In this document: piece by piece, positions 7,645 through 17,441 of the stretch | How positions within the stretch are numbered: position 1 is the stretch's first letter | Layout of the letters: every line of letters starts with the position of its first letter | Assembly (NCBI GenBank): GCA_022819825.1 | Contig: JAJEGM010000016.1 | Location: 29,453 to 93,452, forward strand | Direction: 5' to 3' | Source of the DNA: Acidimicrobiia bacterium | Lineage (GTDB): Bacteria; Actinomycetota; Acidimicrobiia; Acidimicrobiales; Bin134 | DNA: 64,000 nucleotides | Notes under the pieces: generated by a model | Databases searched by the model: none | The model's input: the letters and a program-made list of their open reading frames with translations, nothing else | Told to the model about the DNA's origin: nothing | Program-made: the position numbers and the translations under genes

Positions 7645-8673
7645 TCAGTCAGGAATGATCACGACCCAGCGGCGAGGCTCCTGGCCTTCGGAGACGGTGC
7701 TGACGCCGTCGATCTCGGCGACAACGTCGTGGACTACCTTGCGGTCCGCCGCGTTCATTGGCTCGAGAGGACGCTCAGCGCCGGTGTCCCTGACTTCCGA
7801 GGCAATTTTCTCACAGAAGGACTCCAGGGCCGCCCGCCGACGCTCCCGGTATCCACCGATGTCAACTCGGATTCGCCCTTCGCAATTCCCGTCCGACTTC
7901 CTCTGCACCAACATGCGAGACAAGTCCTCAACCGCTCGCAGTGTGTTTCCTTTGGGTCCGATCAGCAAGCCCACGCCCTGGATGTTCTCCACCCGCATTT
8001 CCATGGTCTCATCGTCTACCCGCTCAGCGGACACCTCGGCGTCTAGCTCGAAGGCATCCAACAGCCCGTCGAGAAACTCCACTACCAGGGTGCTCTGCTC
8101 TTCCAAACTCATCGCATCTTCCATTGGTTTGCTCTCTCTCACTTTTTTCCCCTCTTGGACATTGGTTGGACGGCTCTCTCGAGCCCCCCTGTTGTTCTTA
8201 TTCGAATTCTGAGACTTCCTCTGTTCCTGGCGTGAAGCTTGCTCGCCAGCCGACGCTCGGGAATCCCGTTTCTGGCTTTGACCGCCCCGGCTGTTGTCGC
8301 CTTGATTGGCCCGATTCCTGTCTTGCTTCAAACTACCCCGCTCAGGATTGCGGTTCCGATTCCCCCCTCTATCTCTGTTCTGGGCCCGATCTCTATTCTG
8401 GGATGGCCGGCGACCGCCATTTCGACCCCGGTCTCTATTGTTGGCCCGATCTCTGTTCTGGGATGGGCGGCGGTTTCGATTCCTTTTCTCGCGCGGCAGC
8501 ACAGGGCGAACTCGCGCTCTGATCCGAGCCTCCGTCTTTCGAAATCCCAAGAGTGCAGACTTGGGCTCATCGACAACGGAGAACTCGGCTTCGCTGCGGT
8601 CCACTCCCAACCGATCCAGAGCTGCTTCCTCCGCTTGGGCAATGGTCTTGCCGGTGACTTCGAGCCACTCCAT
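7645..8673 (-). CDS. jag: Jag/KhpB RNA-binding protein with long NRDR-rich linker
   Basis: A 342-residue protein. A Jag_N domain occupies about 1-55 (MEWLEVTGKTIAQAEEAALDRLG, ALLGFRKTEARIRARV). A low-complexity Arg/Asn/Asp/Gly/Gln-rich linker runs from about 60 to 185. KH (about 195-265, with IGPKGNTL) and R3H (about 275-340, with ADRKVVHDVV) domains follow. Related proteins are ~170-210 residues long, so the linker is the unusual part. KhpB/Jag binds RNA and affects cell-wall elongation. The gene is 2 bases downstream of yidC, as is typical. Confidence 0.92.
   Translation of the reverse strand: MEWLEVTGKTIAQAEEAALDRLGVDRSEAEFSVVDEPKSALLGFRKTEARIRARVRPVLPREKRNRNRRPSQNRDRANNRDRGRNGGRRPSQNRDRAQNRDRGGNRNRNPERGSLKQDRNRANQGDNSRGGQSQKRDSRASAGEQASRQEQRKSQNSNKNNRGARESRPTNVQEGKKVRESKPMEDAMSLEEQSTLVVEFLDGLLDAFELDAEVSAERVDDETMEMRVENIQGVGLLIGPKGNTLRAVEDLSRMLVQRKSDGNCEGRIRVDIGGYRERRRAALESFCEKIASEVRDTGAERPLEPMNAADRKVVHDVVAEIDGVSTVSEGQEPRRWVVIIPD
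8383..8470 (-). repeat. 60-base tandem repeat inside the jag linker
   Basis: The segments starting at 8383 (GGCCCGATCTCTATTCTGGG on the plus strand) and 8443 (same with G for A) are near-identical over about 28 bases with a period of 60 bases. At protein level this is a 20-residue unit, RRPSQNRDRAxNRDRGxN, occurring twice. It points to expansion by internal duplication. Confidence 0.7.
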
Positions 8674-8675
8674 GG

Positions 8676-9911
8676 CTACTTTCTCCTCTTTTTCCGCTGG
8701 CGCCGACGATCCGTGGGATGTGACTGTTGACCCTTCTGGGTGGTTCGGCTCGTGTGGCGCTGCTGTGGTCTTGTGTCTGACGACTTCTTGCTACTGGACT
8801 TTGTCCCTGATCCCCTCGCGTCCTTTGCATTGGCGTCCTTGCTCCCAGCCTCCTTGCTCCCAGGCTCTTTTGCTACCCGAGGCGGCGTCCGCTGACCAAG
8901 GGAGGTGGGTGTGGTGCGGCGACTGTCTGGGCGCCTCTTCGGCGGAGTCCTCGATGTGGGTCGCCGACTGCCATGATCCGCCACTGGCGTGCGGGAGCGG
9001 GTCAACGGTCGAGGTTCGGGCTCCACGGGCTCCGGAGGCTCTTCCTCCTCATCGTCCTCGATACTTTCTACAAGGGCTTGGCGTTCTTGATGGGGCCGGT
9101 AGATTCGACGGGTGATGACTGCTTGCTGACCCACCCGGACGATGTTCGAGCTCACAAAGTACAAGTTCAGACCGGCCGGGAACCCGATCGAGATGATCGG
9201 CAAGAACCAGGGCATGACCTTCATGATCATCTGCTGCTGGGGGTTGATCGGCGTATCAGGGTCGCGACGGCCGGCGATCTGGCGCTGCTGGACATAGCTG
9301 GAAACACCGATCAAGACGATCAGCAACAAGAAGGGCAGCGCGGTGGAAAAGGAGTCTCGGAATGCATCGGTGAGGCTGGCCGACAGATCCATGCTCAAGA
9401 AGTTCATCTCCGTTGACTCTTCAAGAGCGACTCGCAATTGGGAGTCAGCCGCTAGGTACTCCGGGTTGAAGGTCCGCTCGTCAAAATTGGGATTGGGTAC
9501 TGCGTTCTCCCCAAACGGCAGCCGCCAGCCCACGTAAGACCCTAAATCACTGACTCTTCGTGTCAATCCTCGGATTAGTCGGAAAAGGACGAAGAATACT
9601 GGAAGCTGAGCGAGTATGGGTAGGCAACTGCCCAGAGGATTCACGTTGTTGGCCTGGTACAGGCGCATCATCTCTTCGTTCATCCGCTGGCGGTCGCCTT
9701 GGTATTTCGCTTGGATCTTCTTGACCTCGGGCTGGAGGGTTTGCATTCGAAGCATCGACCGCGTGGTGTAGAACGTGAGCGGAGTCAAAATCAGCATCAC
9801 CGTGAGCGTGAACAGCATGATGGCGATGCCGTAGCTCTCTCCCAGCGTGTAGTACACCGCCAGCAGCCAGGCGAGCCCGTCGAACAGCCCGTCGAACACC
9901 GAGTCAAACAC
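8676..9911 (-). CDS. yidC: Membrane protein insertase YidC
   Basis: A 411-residue insertase of the Oxa1/YidC/Alb3 family. It integrates proteins into the membrane alone or with SecYEG. The family core is present: LTPLTFYTTRSMLRMQTLQPEVKKIQAKY (in two pieces at about 42-70), NPLGSCLPILAQLPVFFVLF (about 91-110), and the helices FLLLIVLIGVSSYVQQRQ and MPWFLPIISIGFPAGLNLYF. The lack of a large periplasmic domain is normal for Gram-positives. The C-terminal ~130 residues are a hydrophilic, first acidic then strongly basic tail ending QRKKRRK, which may contact ribosomes. The start is GTG 9911, inside the end of yidD. Confidence 0.96.
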   Translation of the reverse strand: MFDSVFDGLFDGLAWLLAVYYTLGESYGIAIMLFTLTVMLILTPLTFYTTRSMLRMQTLQPEVKKIQAKYQGDRQRMNEEMMRLYQANNVNPLGSCLPILAQLPVFFVLFRLIRGLTRRVSDLGSYVGWRLPFGENAVPNPNFDERTFNPEYLAADSQLRVALEESTEMNFLSMDLSASLTDAFRDSFSTALPFLLLIVLIGVSSYVQQRQIAGRRDPDTPINPQQQMIMKVMPWFLPIISIGFPAGLNLYFVSSNIVRVGQQAVITRRIYRPHQERQALVESIEDDEEEEPPEPVEPEPRPLTRSRTPVADHGSRRPTSRTPPKRRPDSRRTTPTSLGQRTPPRVAKEPGSKEAGSKDANAKDARGSGTKSSSKKSSDTRPQQRHTSRTTQKGQQSHPTDRRRQRKKRRK

Positions 9912-10218
9912 GGGTCACCGCCTTGCTGGAAGCAACGCCGGATCCTCGAGAAACCTCGCATGAACCAGTTGGCTGAAGCGTGGGATCCGGGGCCAGTCGG
10001 CCGTTTTCGTCAGGCACGGGATCCCACCCCGATGGCCCCCCAGGCCGACACCGCAGCAGCCGGCGCAGGCCCAGCCAAACTCCCGAGGCCGCACCATGCA
10101 CCTCCACCGCTTCCAGCGCATAGTAGGAGCAGCTCGGAACGTACCGACATGGGCTTGGACGATGGTCGGTAGCCCGCTGATATCCCATGATCAGGCCTTT
10201 GACGGCTCGGGCCGCCAT
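9904..10218 (-). CDS. yidD: Membrane protein insertion efficiency factor YidD
   Basis: A small YidD-family protein (about 104 residues). It has the core signature of an amphipathic N-terminal helix (AARAVKGLIMGYQ) and the CRYVPSCSYYALEAVEVHG and GLRRLLRCRPGG segments with three conserved cysteines. ATG 10218 was chosen because GGAG lies 6 bases before it and homologues begin at this point. An ATG at 10260 that overlaps the rnpA stop (ATGA) is the alternative. It overlaps yidC by 8 bases and helps YidC-dependent insertion. Confidence 0.88.
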   Translation of the reverse strand: MAARAVKGLIMGYQRATDHRPSPCRYVPSCSYYALEAVEVHGAASGVWLGLRRLLRCRPGGPSGWDPVPDENGRLAPDPTLQPTGSCEVSRGSGVASSKAVTRV

Positions 10219-10256
10219 GCTCATCTCCACGCGCCTGTTCCGGTTGTCTACCGAGC

Positions 10257-10601
10257 TCATGGCCCCGTTCGCTCCAACTTGGCCAAACATGCCTCCAGGG
10301 AAATCCGCAGGTCAGCGTAAGAAAGCTGTCCCGCGCCCCGCTTCGTGCCGATTAGGTAGAGACCTGCCGCCAAGCCACTCGGGCTCTCCCGGTCGAGGCC
10401 TCTGACGATCTCCCGCAAGCGCCTGCGGATCTTGTTCCGAATCACCGCGGGGCCCGCCTGACGAGGCAGTGCGTATGCCACCCGGGCCGCGTTGAGGGAG
10501 GGGTCGGACAGGAACCGAACCCAAAGCAACCCATGGTCAGCACGAACACCATCAGCCCTGAGCCGCGCGAACGCGGAACGTCCCCGGAGCCGCTCAATCA
10601 G
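10257..10601 (-). CDS. rnpA: Ribonuclease P protein component, non-canonical start
   Basis: The protein subunit of RNase P, which matures tRNA 5' ends. The first ATG/GTG/TTG-type codon in frame is TTG 10529, but that would give only 90 residues. The codons upstream clearly encode the missing N-terminus ([23 protein letters not shown]), matching the family. The central RNR-type motif is present ([16 protein letters not shown]). The only plausible starts keeping it are CTG 10601 or ATT 10598, giving ~114 residues, the normal length. The CTG overlaps the rpmH stop. The frame is in fact open back to a TAG at 10806-10808, right through rpmH. The exact start is unproven. Confidence 0.85.
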   Translation of the reverse strand: MIERLRGRSAFARLRADGVRADHGLLWVRFLSDPSLNAARVAYALPRQAGPAVIRNKIRRRLREIVRGLDRESPSGLAAGLYLIGTKRGAGQLSYADLRISLEACLAKLERTGP

Positions 10602-10732
10602 GCCGACAGCCTCTTGCGGCCGCGGCGCCGACGAGCATTGATGATCGCCCGCCCACTTCTTGTCGTCATCCGATGCCGAAACCCGTGGCGCCGTGCTCGG
10701 CGTTGCACATTCGGCTGATACGTGCGCTTCAC
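10598..10732 (-). CDS. rpmH: 50S ribosomal protein L34
   Basis: A 44-residue L34, read from GTG 10732 to TGA 10598-10600. It begins [22 protein letters not shown] in family style (shown here up to the GFRHRM box) and ends [17 protein letters not shown] lies just before the start. The basic protein is part of the large ribosomal subunit. It is the first gene of the minus-strand operon leading away from dnaA. Confidence 0.96.
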   Translation of the reverse strand: MKRTYQPNVQRRARRHGFRHRMTTRSGRAIINARRRRGRKRLSA

Positions 10733-11017
10733 AACTTCCTCCAAGGCCGGGGTGCCGTCGTCGTGGGACCGCCCTACAAGCGCCTCCCGTTTCCCGGCGT
10801 CTTCCCTACGCTACGGCCTTGCCCAGGGCCACGACAACCAATGCCGCTGACACCGCCACAATTGCCACCTGAGCGACAATGACAACTATTTCAACACAAG
10901 CCTCTGACCTGCGAAAACTACCCAGACGCCCGTGCACGAATAGATAAGAGGTGCTACAGTCCTGAATTCCAGTCGAGGCGGTGCCAACTTGGTTGGGCAA
11001 AACAATAGGACCGCAAG

Positions 11018-11026
11018 TTATCCACA
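11018..11026 (+). promoter_or_regulatory. DnaA box, perfect consensus
   Basis: TTATCCACA is the exact consensus DnaA box, 54 bases upstream of the dnaA start. It could serve replication initiation, dnaA autoregulation, or both. Confidence 0.85.
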
Positions 11027-11039
11027 GCTTATGCACATT

Positions 11040-11048
11040 TGTGGATAC
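11040..11048 (-). promoter_or_regulatory. DnaA box, one mismatch
   Basis: TGTGGATAC read on the minus strand is GTATCCACA, one base away from TTATCCACA in the variable first positions. It lies 14 bases after the perfect box in the opposite orientation. Confidence 0.6.
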
Positions 11049-11079
11049 TGTATGTCATTTTTTTGGAGTTGCCAACAAA

Positions 11080-12459
11080 ATGGTATCTGCAACATTTCTT
11101 TGGTCTTCCTTCGAAAGCAGCATTCGTGCCCAAGTTCCTGATGCCGTCTGGCAATCGACTTTCAATCCGGCAAAAGCAACCTCTCTTGAGGAAGACATTC
11201 TCGAATTAACCGTTCCAAGCACCATAATTAAAGACCGCCTCGAAGGTGAGTACTTTGAGGTCTTGAGAAACGCGCTAGCTAGTTCGAATGCCACTCATAT
11301 CACACTGAAGATCAGCACGGAGCAAGGTTCGACCGATGACGATGACCACGTCTCCGTTGCTTCTCCACCTGTGGCCATGCCAGAAATGGCAAGCTCTACT
11401 CCGATAAGTCGAACAACGACTGCCCTTCATCCGAACTACGTGTTCGACAAGTTTGTCACAGGGCCATCCAATCGGTTTGCCTTGGCAGCTGCCCTCTCGG
11501 TGGCTGAAACCCCTGGTAAATCGTACAATCCGCTCTTCATCCATGGTCATGCTGGCCTCGGCAAAACGCATTTACTCCAAGCCATCGGCCACTACGTCAA
11601 GAGCCACTATGTGGATGATCAGCGTCACCCAATCAAACGAATCGTCTACGTCTCCACTGAAACTTTTCTCAATCAATTTGTAGATGCAATCCGAACAAAC
11701 ACTCGAAGTGAATTCAAGAAAATCTACAGAGACGTGGATGTACTTCTCGTCGATGACATTCAATTTCTTGAAGGCAAAGAAGGTCTCCAAGAAGAGTTCT
11801 TTCACACATTCAACTCTCTGCATGAAGTGAACAAGCAGATTGTTCTAACGAGTGACCGACCGCCAGATGCCATAGCAACACTTGAAGATCGTATGACAAG
11901 CCGGTTCAAGATGGGCTTGCTCGCAGATATTCAGCCTCCCGACATTGAAACTCGATTGGCAATTCTTCGAAAGAAAGCTGAGCAATCCAATTTCGCCATT
12001 AACGATGACGTTCTTACATTCATCGCCAGCAACATCAAGGATAACATTCGGGAACTAGAAGGAGCTCTTACCCGAGTTACGGCATATGCCAGCTTTAACG
12101 ATAAGCACCTTGACCTTGAACTAGCTCAGTTTATTCTTCGAGACATCACGACACGCCGTGAACCACAGCCGGTTACGGCCGATGTCATTTTGAAGGCGAC
12201 TGCTGATCTCTTCGCGTTCAGTGTCGAAGACATCGTCGGCCCGCGGCGACAGCGACCCCTGGTGAAGGCCCGACAGGTCTCAATGTACGTATTTCGAGAG
12301 TTGACCGAACTGAGTTACCCCGACATTGCACGCGTCTTTGGAGGTCGAGACCACACCACAGCCATTCACGCGGTGCAGAAGATCACGAAGCAGATGGCCG
12401 AGCAGCCGGAGACGTTCAACCAGATCAATGAGCTCATTCAAAAGATCAAGAATGCTTGA
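11080..12459 (+). CDS. dnaA: Chromosomal replication initiator DnaA
   Basis: A 459-residue AAA+ initiator. Domain I is at about 1-80 (FLWSSFESSIRAQVPDAVWQ). Domain III has Walker A GHAGLGKTH and Walker B VLLVDDIQFLEG. The C-terminal domain IV carries the DnaA-box-recognition signature GRDHTTAIHAVQKI. ATG 11080 was preferred because it gives the normal domain I start; GGAG lies about 11 bases upstream. The open frame extends to 10981 only over non-conserved sequence with DnaA boxes. Base composition is clearly lower in GC than in recF or gyrB (24/60 against 39/60 in two sampled lines). Confidence 0.97.
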   Translation: MVSATFLWSSFESSIRAQVPDAVWQSTFNPAKATSLEEDILELTVPSTIIKDRLEGEYFEVLRNALASSNATHITLKISTEQGSTDDDDHVSVASPPVAMPEMASSTPISRTTTALHPNYVFDKFVTGPSNRFALAAALSVAETPGKSYNPLFIHGHAGLGKTHLLQAIGHYVKSHYVDDQRHPIKRIVYVSTETFLNQFVDAIRTNTRSEFKKIYRDVDVLLVDDIQFLEGKEGLQEEFFHTFNSLHEVNKQIVLTSDRPPDAIATLEDRMTSRFKMGLLADIQPPDIETRLAILRKKAEQSNFAINDDVLTFIASNIKDNIRELEGALTRVTAYASFNDKHLDLELAQFILRDITTRREPQPVTADVILKATADLFAFSVEDIVGPRRQRPLVKARQVSMYVFRELTELSYPDIARVFGGRDHTTAIHAVQKITKQMAEQPETFNQINELIQKIKNA

Positions 12460-12699
12460 ACCCAAGCAATGGGGAACGCAAGTGGAGCAACTTGGGGAAA
12501 GGTCACGCTCGGCTGGGGACAGCAGCCGCATCCTCCACAGGAAGTCTGCCTCCACTGCGAACAATCCACTATCCTGGGGAAACAACGGGAAAAATAAAAC
12601 CCATCTGAACAGGGGAAATGACACCTTTCCACATTTCCACCCACCTACTGCTACTAGCAGTATTTATTAATACAAATACAGGTAGAAAGCGAGCAGCCT
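12460..12699. other. Probable oriC between dnaA and dnaN
   Basis: This 240-base gap holds at least eight 9-mers resembling degenerate DnaA boxes. On the minus strand: TGGGGAACG (12470), TGGGGAAAG (12493), TGGGGACAG (12514), TGGGGAAAC (12575), AGGGGAAAT (12611). On the plus strand: TCCTCCACA (12531), CTTTCCACA (12625), ATTTCCACC (12633). An AT-rich stretch (about 12661-12680) just before dnaN could be the unwinding element. The location between dnaA and dnaN is the usual actinobacterial oriC position. No experimental proof. Confidence 0.7.
12646..12662. repeat. Inverted repeat next to AT-rich element in oriC
   Basis: TACTGCT and AGCAGTA form perfect 7-base arms around ACT, directly followed by TTTATTAATA. 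It may be the border of the DNA-unwinding element or a weak dnaA terminator. Confidence 0.5.
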
Positions 12700-13794
12700 G
12701 TGAAATTCCGATGTGAACGGGACACCCTCCTAGATGCATTGATGGTGACGGGCAGAGCAGCCGGGACCCGAGGTGGGTTCCATCTCGTTCTTTCCGGGGT
12801 TCATATGACCTTGGAGGGTGACGAACTTACCCTTACTGCAACCGACAGGGAGTTGACGATTACCAACCGATTGGAGGTGGCTGGTGACGGCGACGGCACC
12901 GCAGTGGTTACTTCTCGGCTGGCCAGTGAAGTGGTTCGCTCCTTGGATGCTGGAGCGGTGAATGTGACGGTGGACACGGAAGGCATTCATATTGATTCAG
13001 CTCGCTCCAAGTTTTCGTTGCAGACGATGGGAGCAGAGGATTTCCCGCAGGTGGAGGCTTTGCCGAGCGATCCGGTGGTATTGGAAGCCGAGGGATTGCT
13101 GACTGCTCTGCGTCAAGTTGTGAAGGCAGCGTCGGCGGATGAGTCTCGTCCGGTGTTGACCGGCGTGTTGTTGTCGGCGGAGCAGGAGGGACTCCGACTG
13201 GTGACAACGGATTCCTATCGGTTGGCTTTGTGTGATCTGCCCGGATTGGAGGTTCTCGGGTCTGATCAGAGTGTTCTGGTGCCGTCAAGAGCGCTTCAAG
13301 AGGTGATCCGCCTGCTTCCCGACGTAGAGGAAGTCAGTGTGCGATTCAACGATCGTGAGGCCTCCTTTGGCTTGGGGGCGATAACGGTGACCACCAGGCT
13401 GATTGAAGGGGAATTTCCCAGCTACCAGGGGCTGATACCGACTCATCAGCCAAACCGCCTCACCGTGAGCAGGGAGGGCTTCATCAACGCGGTGCGAAGG
13501 GTCCGTCTCATGGCCCAAGATTCGACTCCAATCCGAATGGATATGTCATCAGCTGGACTGGAGCTATCGGCAACGACCCAAGACGTGGGCGAAGCGACCG
13601 AACAGCTGGATGCTGTCTTCGAGGGGGAGGACCTCACAGTGGCCTTCAATCCCGAGTATCTGCTCGACGGGGCAGAGGCGGCTCCAGGTGAGGAGATCGT
13701 GCTGAACACTGTGGATGCTTTGAAGCCGGCGGTGATCCGCACACCCGAGACCGAGCAGTTCCTGTATTTGCTCATGCCTGTTCGCATCAACTGA
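12700..13794 (+). CDS. dnaN: DNA polymerase III beta sliding clamp
   Basis: A 364-residue clamp with the three-domain family layout. It starts KFRCERDTLLDAL and includes SRPVLTGVLLSAE at about 148-160. It ends in the typical FLYLLMPVRIN. The ring keeps the replicative polymerase on DNA. The start is GTG 12700; the Shine-Dalgarno is weak. It follows oriC and precedes recF by 27 bases. Confidence 0.97.
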   Translation: MKFRCERDTLLDALMVTGRAAGTRGGFHLVLSGVHMTLEGDELTLTATDRELTITNRLEVAGDGDGTAVVTSRLASEVVRSLDAGAVNVTVDTEGIHIDSARSKFSLQTMGAEDFPQVEALPSDPVVLEAEGLLTALRQVVKAASADESRPVLTGVLLSAEQEGLRLVTTDSYRLALCDLPGLEVLGSDQSVLVPSRALQEVIRLLPDVEEVSVRFNDREASFGLGAITVTTRLIEGEFPSYQGLIPTHQPNRLTVSREGFINAVRRVRLMAQDSTPIRMDMSSAGLELSATTQDVGEATEQLDAVFEGEDLTVAFNPEYLLDGAEAAPGEEIVLNTVDALKPAVIRTPETEQFLYLLMPVRIN

Positions 13795-13821
13795 GCCCCG
13801 CTTGCGTCAATTGGACAGCGC

Positions 13822-14907
13822 GTGCGCCTTCGACGGCTCTGGCTAGCGGATTTTCGCAACTATTCCCATCTCGATCTGGAGCTGCCTGCGGGAACCAGCC
13901 TGTTTGTGGGACTCAACGGCGAGGGCAAGACCAACCTTCTGGAGGCCGTCTATTACCTGGCCACGATGTCGTCGTTTCGTGTCAAAGCCGCAGACTCGAT
14001 GATCCGGACTGGGGCAGACGTCTCCGAGGCGGTGGTGCGAGGGGAGATGGTTGCCGATCAGCGGGAAGTTCTGCTTGAGGCCGCGCTCAGATCCACCGGT
14101 CGCTCTCAGTTCCAGGTGAACCGCCAAAAGGTGCGTCGCCGAGAACTGCTCGGTCTTGTTCCCGTGTCTGTTTTCATGCCCGACGATCTGGCGCTGCTCA
14201 AGGGCGGGCCTGGAGAGCGGCGCCGATTCATTGACGATGCACTGAGCCAGATCGACCCTCGCCTCGATGCGGCCAGGGCGGATTTGGAGAGCATCTTGCG
14301 CCAGCGGAATGCCCTGCTGCGCCAATCAGGAGGCCAACTCAGCTCAGAGGTGGCGGTGACACTGGACGTGTGGGACGAAAAACTTGCCGATGTGGGGGAG
14401 CGTTTGGCCGATGCCCGAAGGAGCCTGGTGGCAAACCTCGAGCCCAAGATGGCTGCGGCCTATGAAGACATCGCGGTCAAGCCGACACCCGTTAGCTTGG
14501 CTTACGAGTCAATTTGGTCACCCGGAGAGCTGATCGAGGCCTTGGGCCGAGTCCGACGAGAAGACCTCCGCCGAGGGGCAACCACAGTGGGCCCTCACCG
14601 AGACGACGTGTTGGTGGCTCTTGCTGGCCGGCCGGCTCGCACGCACGCTTCCCAAGGAGAGCAGCGATCGCTGGCGTTGGCGCTGCGGTTGGCCGTACAC
14701 CGGGAGTTGGCGGAAACGGCTGGTCAGTTTCCCCTGCTCCTATTGGACGACGTGTTCTCGGAACTGGACCCAGAGAGGTCGAAGGGTGTTTTAGAAGCAC
14801 TGCAATCTGAACAGACGCTGTTGACCACGGCCGGCACACTGCCGTCTGATCTCACGTACAACGCCCGATTTCGAGTAGTGGGCGGCCAAGTCATTCGTGA
14901 GACGTGA
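13822..14907 (+). CDS. recF: DNA replication and repair protein RecF
   Basis: A 361-residue SMC-like ATPase that binds gapped DNA and helps load RecA. Walker A is GLNGEGKTNLLEAV (about 30-43), the ABC signature region is SQGEQRSLALALRLA and Walker B is FPLLLLDDVFSELD. The start is GTG 13822. Order dnaN-recF-DUF721-gyrB is conserved in Actinobacteria. Confidence 0.97.
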   Translation: MRLRRLWLADFRNYSHLDLELPAGTSLFVGLNGEGKTNLLEAVYYLATMSSFRVKAADSMIRTGADVSEAVVRGEMVADQREVLLEAALRSTGRSQFQVNRQKVRRRELLGLVPVSVFMPDDLALLKGGPGERRRFIDDALSQIDPRLDAARADLESILRQRNALLRQSGGQLSSEVAVTLDVWDEKLADVGERLADARRSLVANLEPKMAAAYEDIAVKPTPVSLAYESIWSPGELIEALGRVRREDLRRGATTVGPHRDDVLVALAGRPARTHASQGEQRSLALALRLAVHRELAETAGQFPLLLLDDVFSELDPERSKGVLEALQSEQTLLTTAGTLPSDLTYNARFRVVGGQVIRET

Positions 14908-14923
14908 CGTTTGCGACCACGGA

Positions 14924-15262
14924 ATGAGGCAGACTGAGGCGATGGGGTGGGAACCCTTGCCCAATCGGTCGGGACCCAGACGGCTGAGCGAAGCGCTCGA
15001 TCAGGTTGCCTCGCGGCTGAAGGTGCCGCGGTCCCAGGTGCTGAAGATGGTCTTTGCCGCGTGGGAGGATCTGGTCGGCTCGGTGATGGCAGCCCACTCG
15101 TCGCCGGTGCGACTGGTGGACGGAGAGCTGGTGGTAGCGGTGGATGACCCGGCATGGGCCACGGAAATGAGGTTTTTCAGCACTGAGCTCATTGGTCGAA
15201 TCAACGCCATCGCGAAGGAAGAAGCGGTCACATCTCTGACCGTCAGAGTCCGTCCTGGATGA
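14924..15262 (+). CDS. DUF721 protein, DciA-like helicase loader
   Basis: A ~112-residue DUF721 protein with LSEALDQVASRL at the start of the domain and AWEDLVGSVMAAHSSPVRL, VAVDDPAWATEMRFFS and LIGRINAI. DUF721 includes DciA, which operates the DnaB helicase in bacteria lacking DnaC/DnaI. Position between recF and gyrB equals mycobacterial Rv0004. ATG 14924 or 14942 can be the start; neither has a convincing ribosome-binding site. Confidence 0.85.
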   Translation: MRQTEAMGWEPLPNRSGPRRLSEALDQVASRLKVPRSQVLKMVFAAWEDLVGSVMAAHSSPVRLVDGELVVAVDDPAWATEMRFFSTELIGRINAIAKEEAVTSLTVRVRPG

Positions 15263-15320
15263 TTGGCACAGAAGGCCGGCAACAGGCTCTCCGGTGAGTC
15301 AAATGGACACTCAAAACTGG

Positions 15321-15326
15321 TAGAAT
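15321..15326 (+). promoter_or_regulatory. Possible -10 box for gyrB
   Basis: TGGTAGAAT at 15318-15326 contains an extended -10 (TG-N-TAGAAT with offset) in the 178-base gap before gyrB. No good -35 is seen at 16-18 bases. The rest of the gap holds nothing recognisable. Confidence 0.3.
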
Positions 15327-15437
15327 TTCCCTATCGGAGGCAGTGCATTCAGCTGGTTTGATCGCGAGGCGAACGAACCCGCAAGAACGACCGCCCTACC
15401 CACCCATATAGCCCGTCTAGCAGGGCAGAAAAGCTAG

Positions 15438-17426
<1,989 letters not shown>

Positions 17427-17441
17427 GCGCAAAGGACTCCT

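Larger units (their letters stand above)
10733..11079. other. rpmH-dnaA intergenic region, left part of the origin
   Basis: This 347-base gap separates the divergent rpmH and dnaA genes. The half near dnaA (about 10870-11079) is AT-richer than the surrounding genes and holds two DnaA-box-like sites (11018-11026, 11040-11048). Promoters for both genes must lie here. I see TACAGT at about 10955 as a possible -10 toward dnaA but no convincing -35. The half near rpmH is GC-rich and contains no supported gene. Confidence 0.6.

Noticed and set aside
8300..8480. Repeats in the jag region as a possible CRISPR
   Set aside because: The repeat is in-frame coding sequence with only two copies and a codon-multiple period.
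10533..10882. Short plus-strand frames across rpmH and the origin
   Set aside because: Antisense to rpmH and rnpA or in non-coding origin DNA, with no recognisable protein features.
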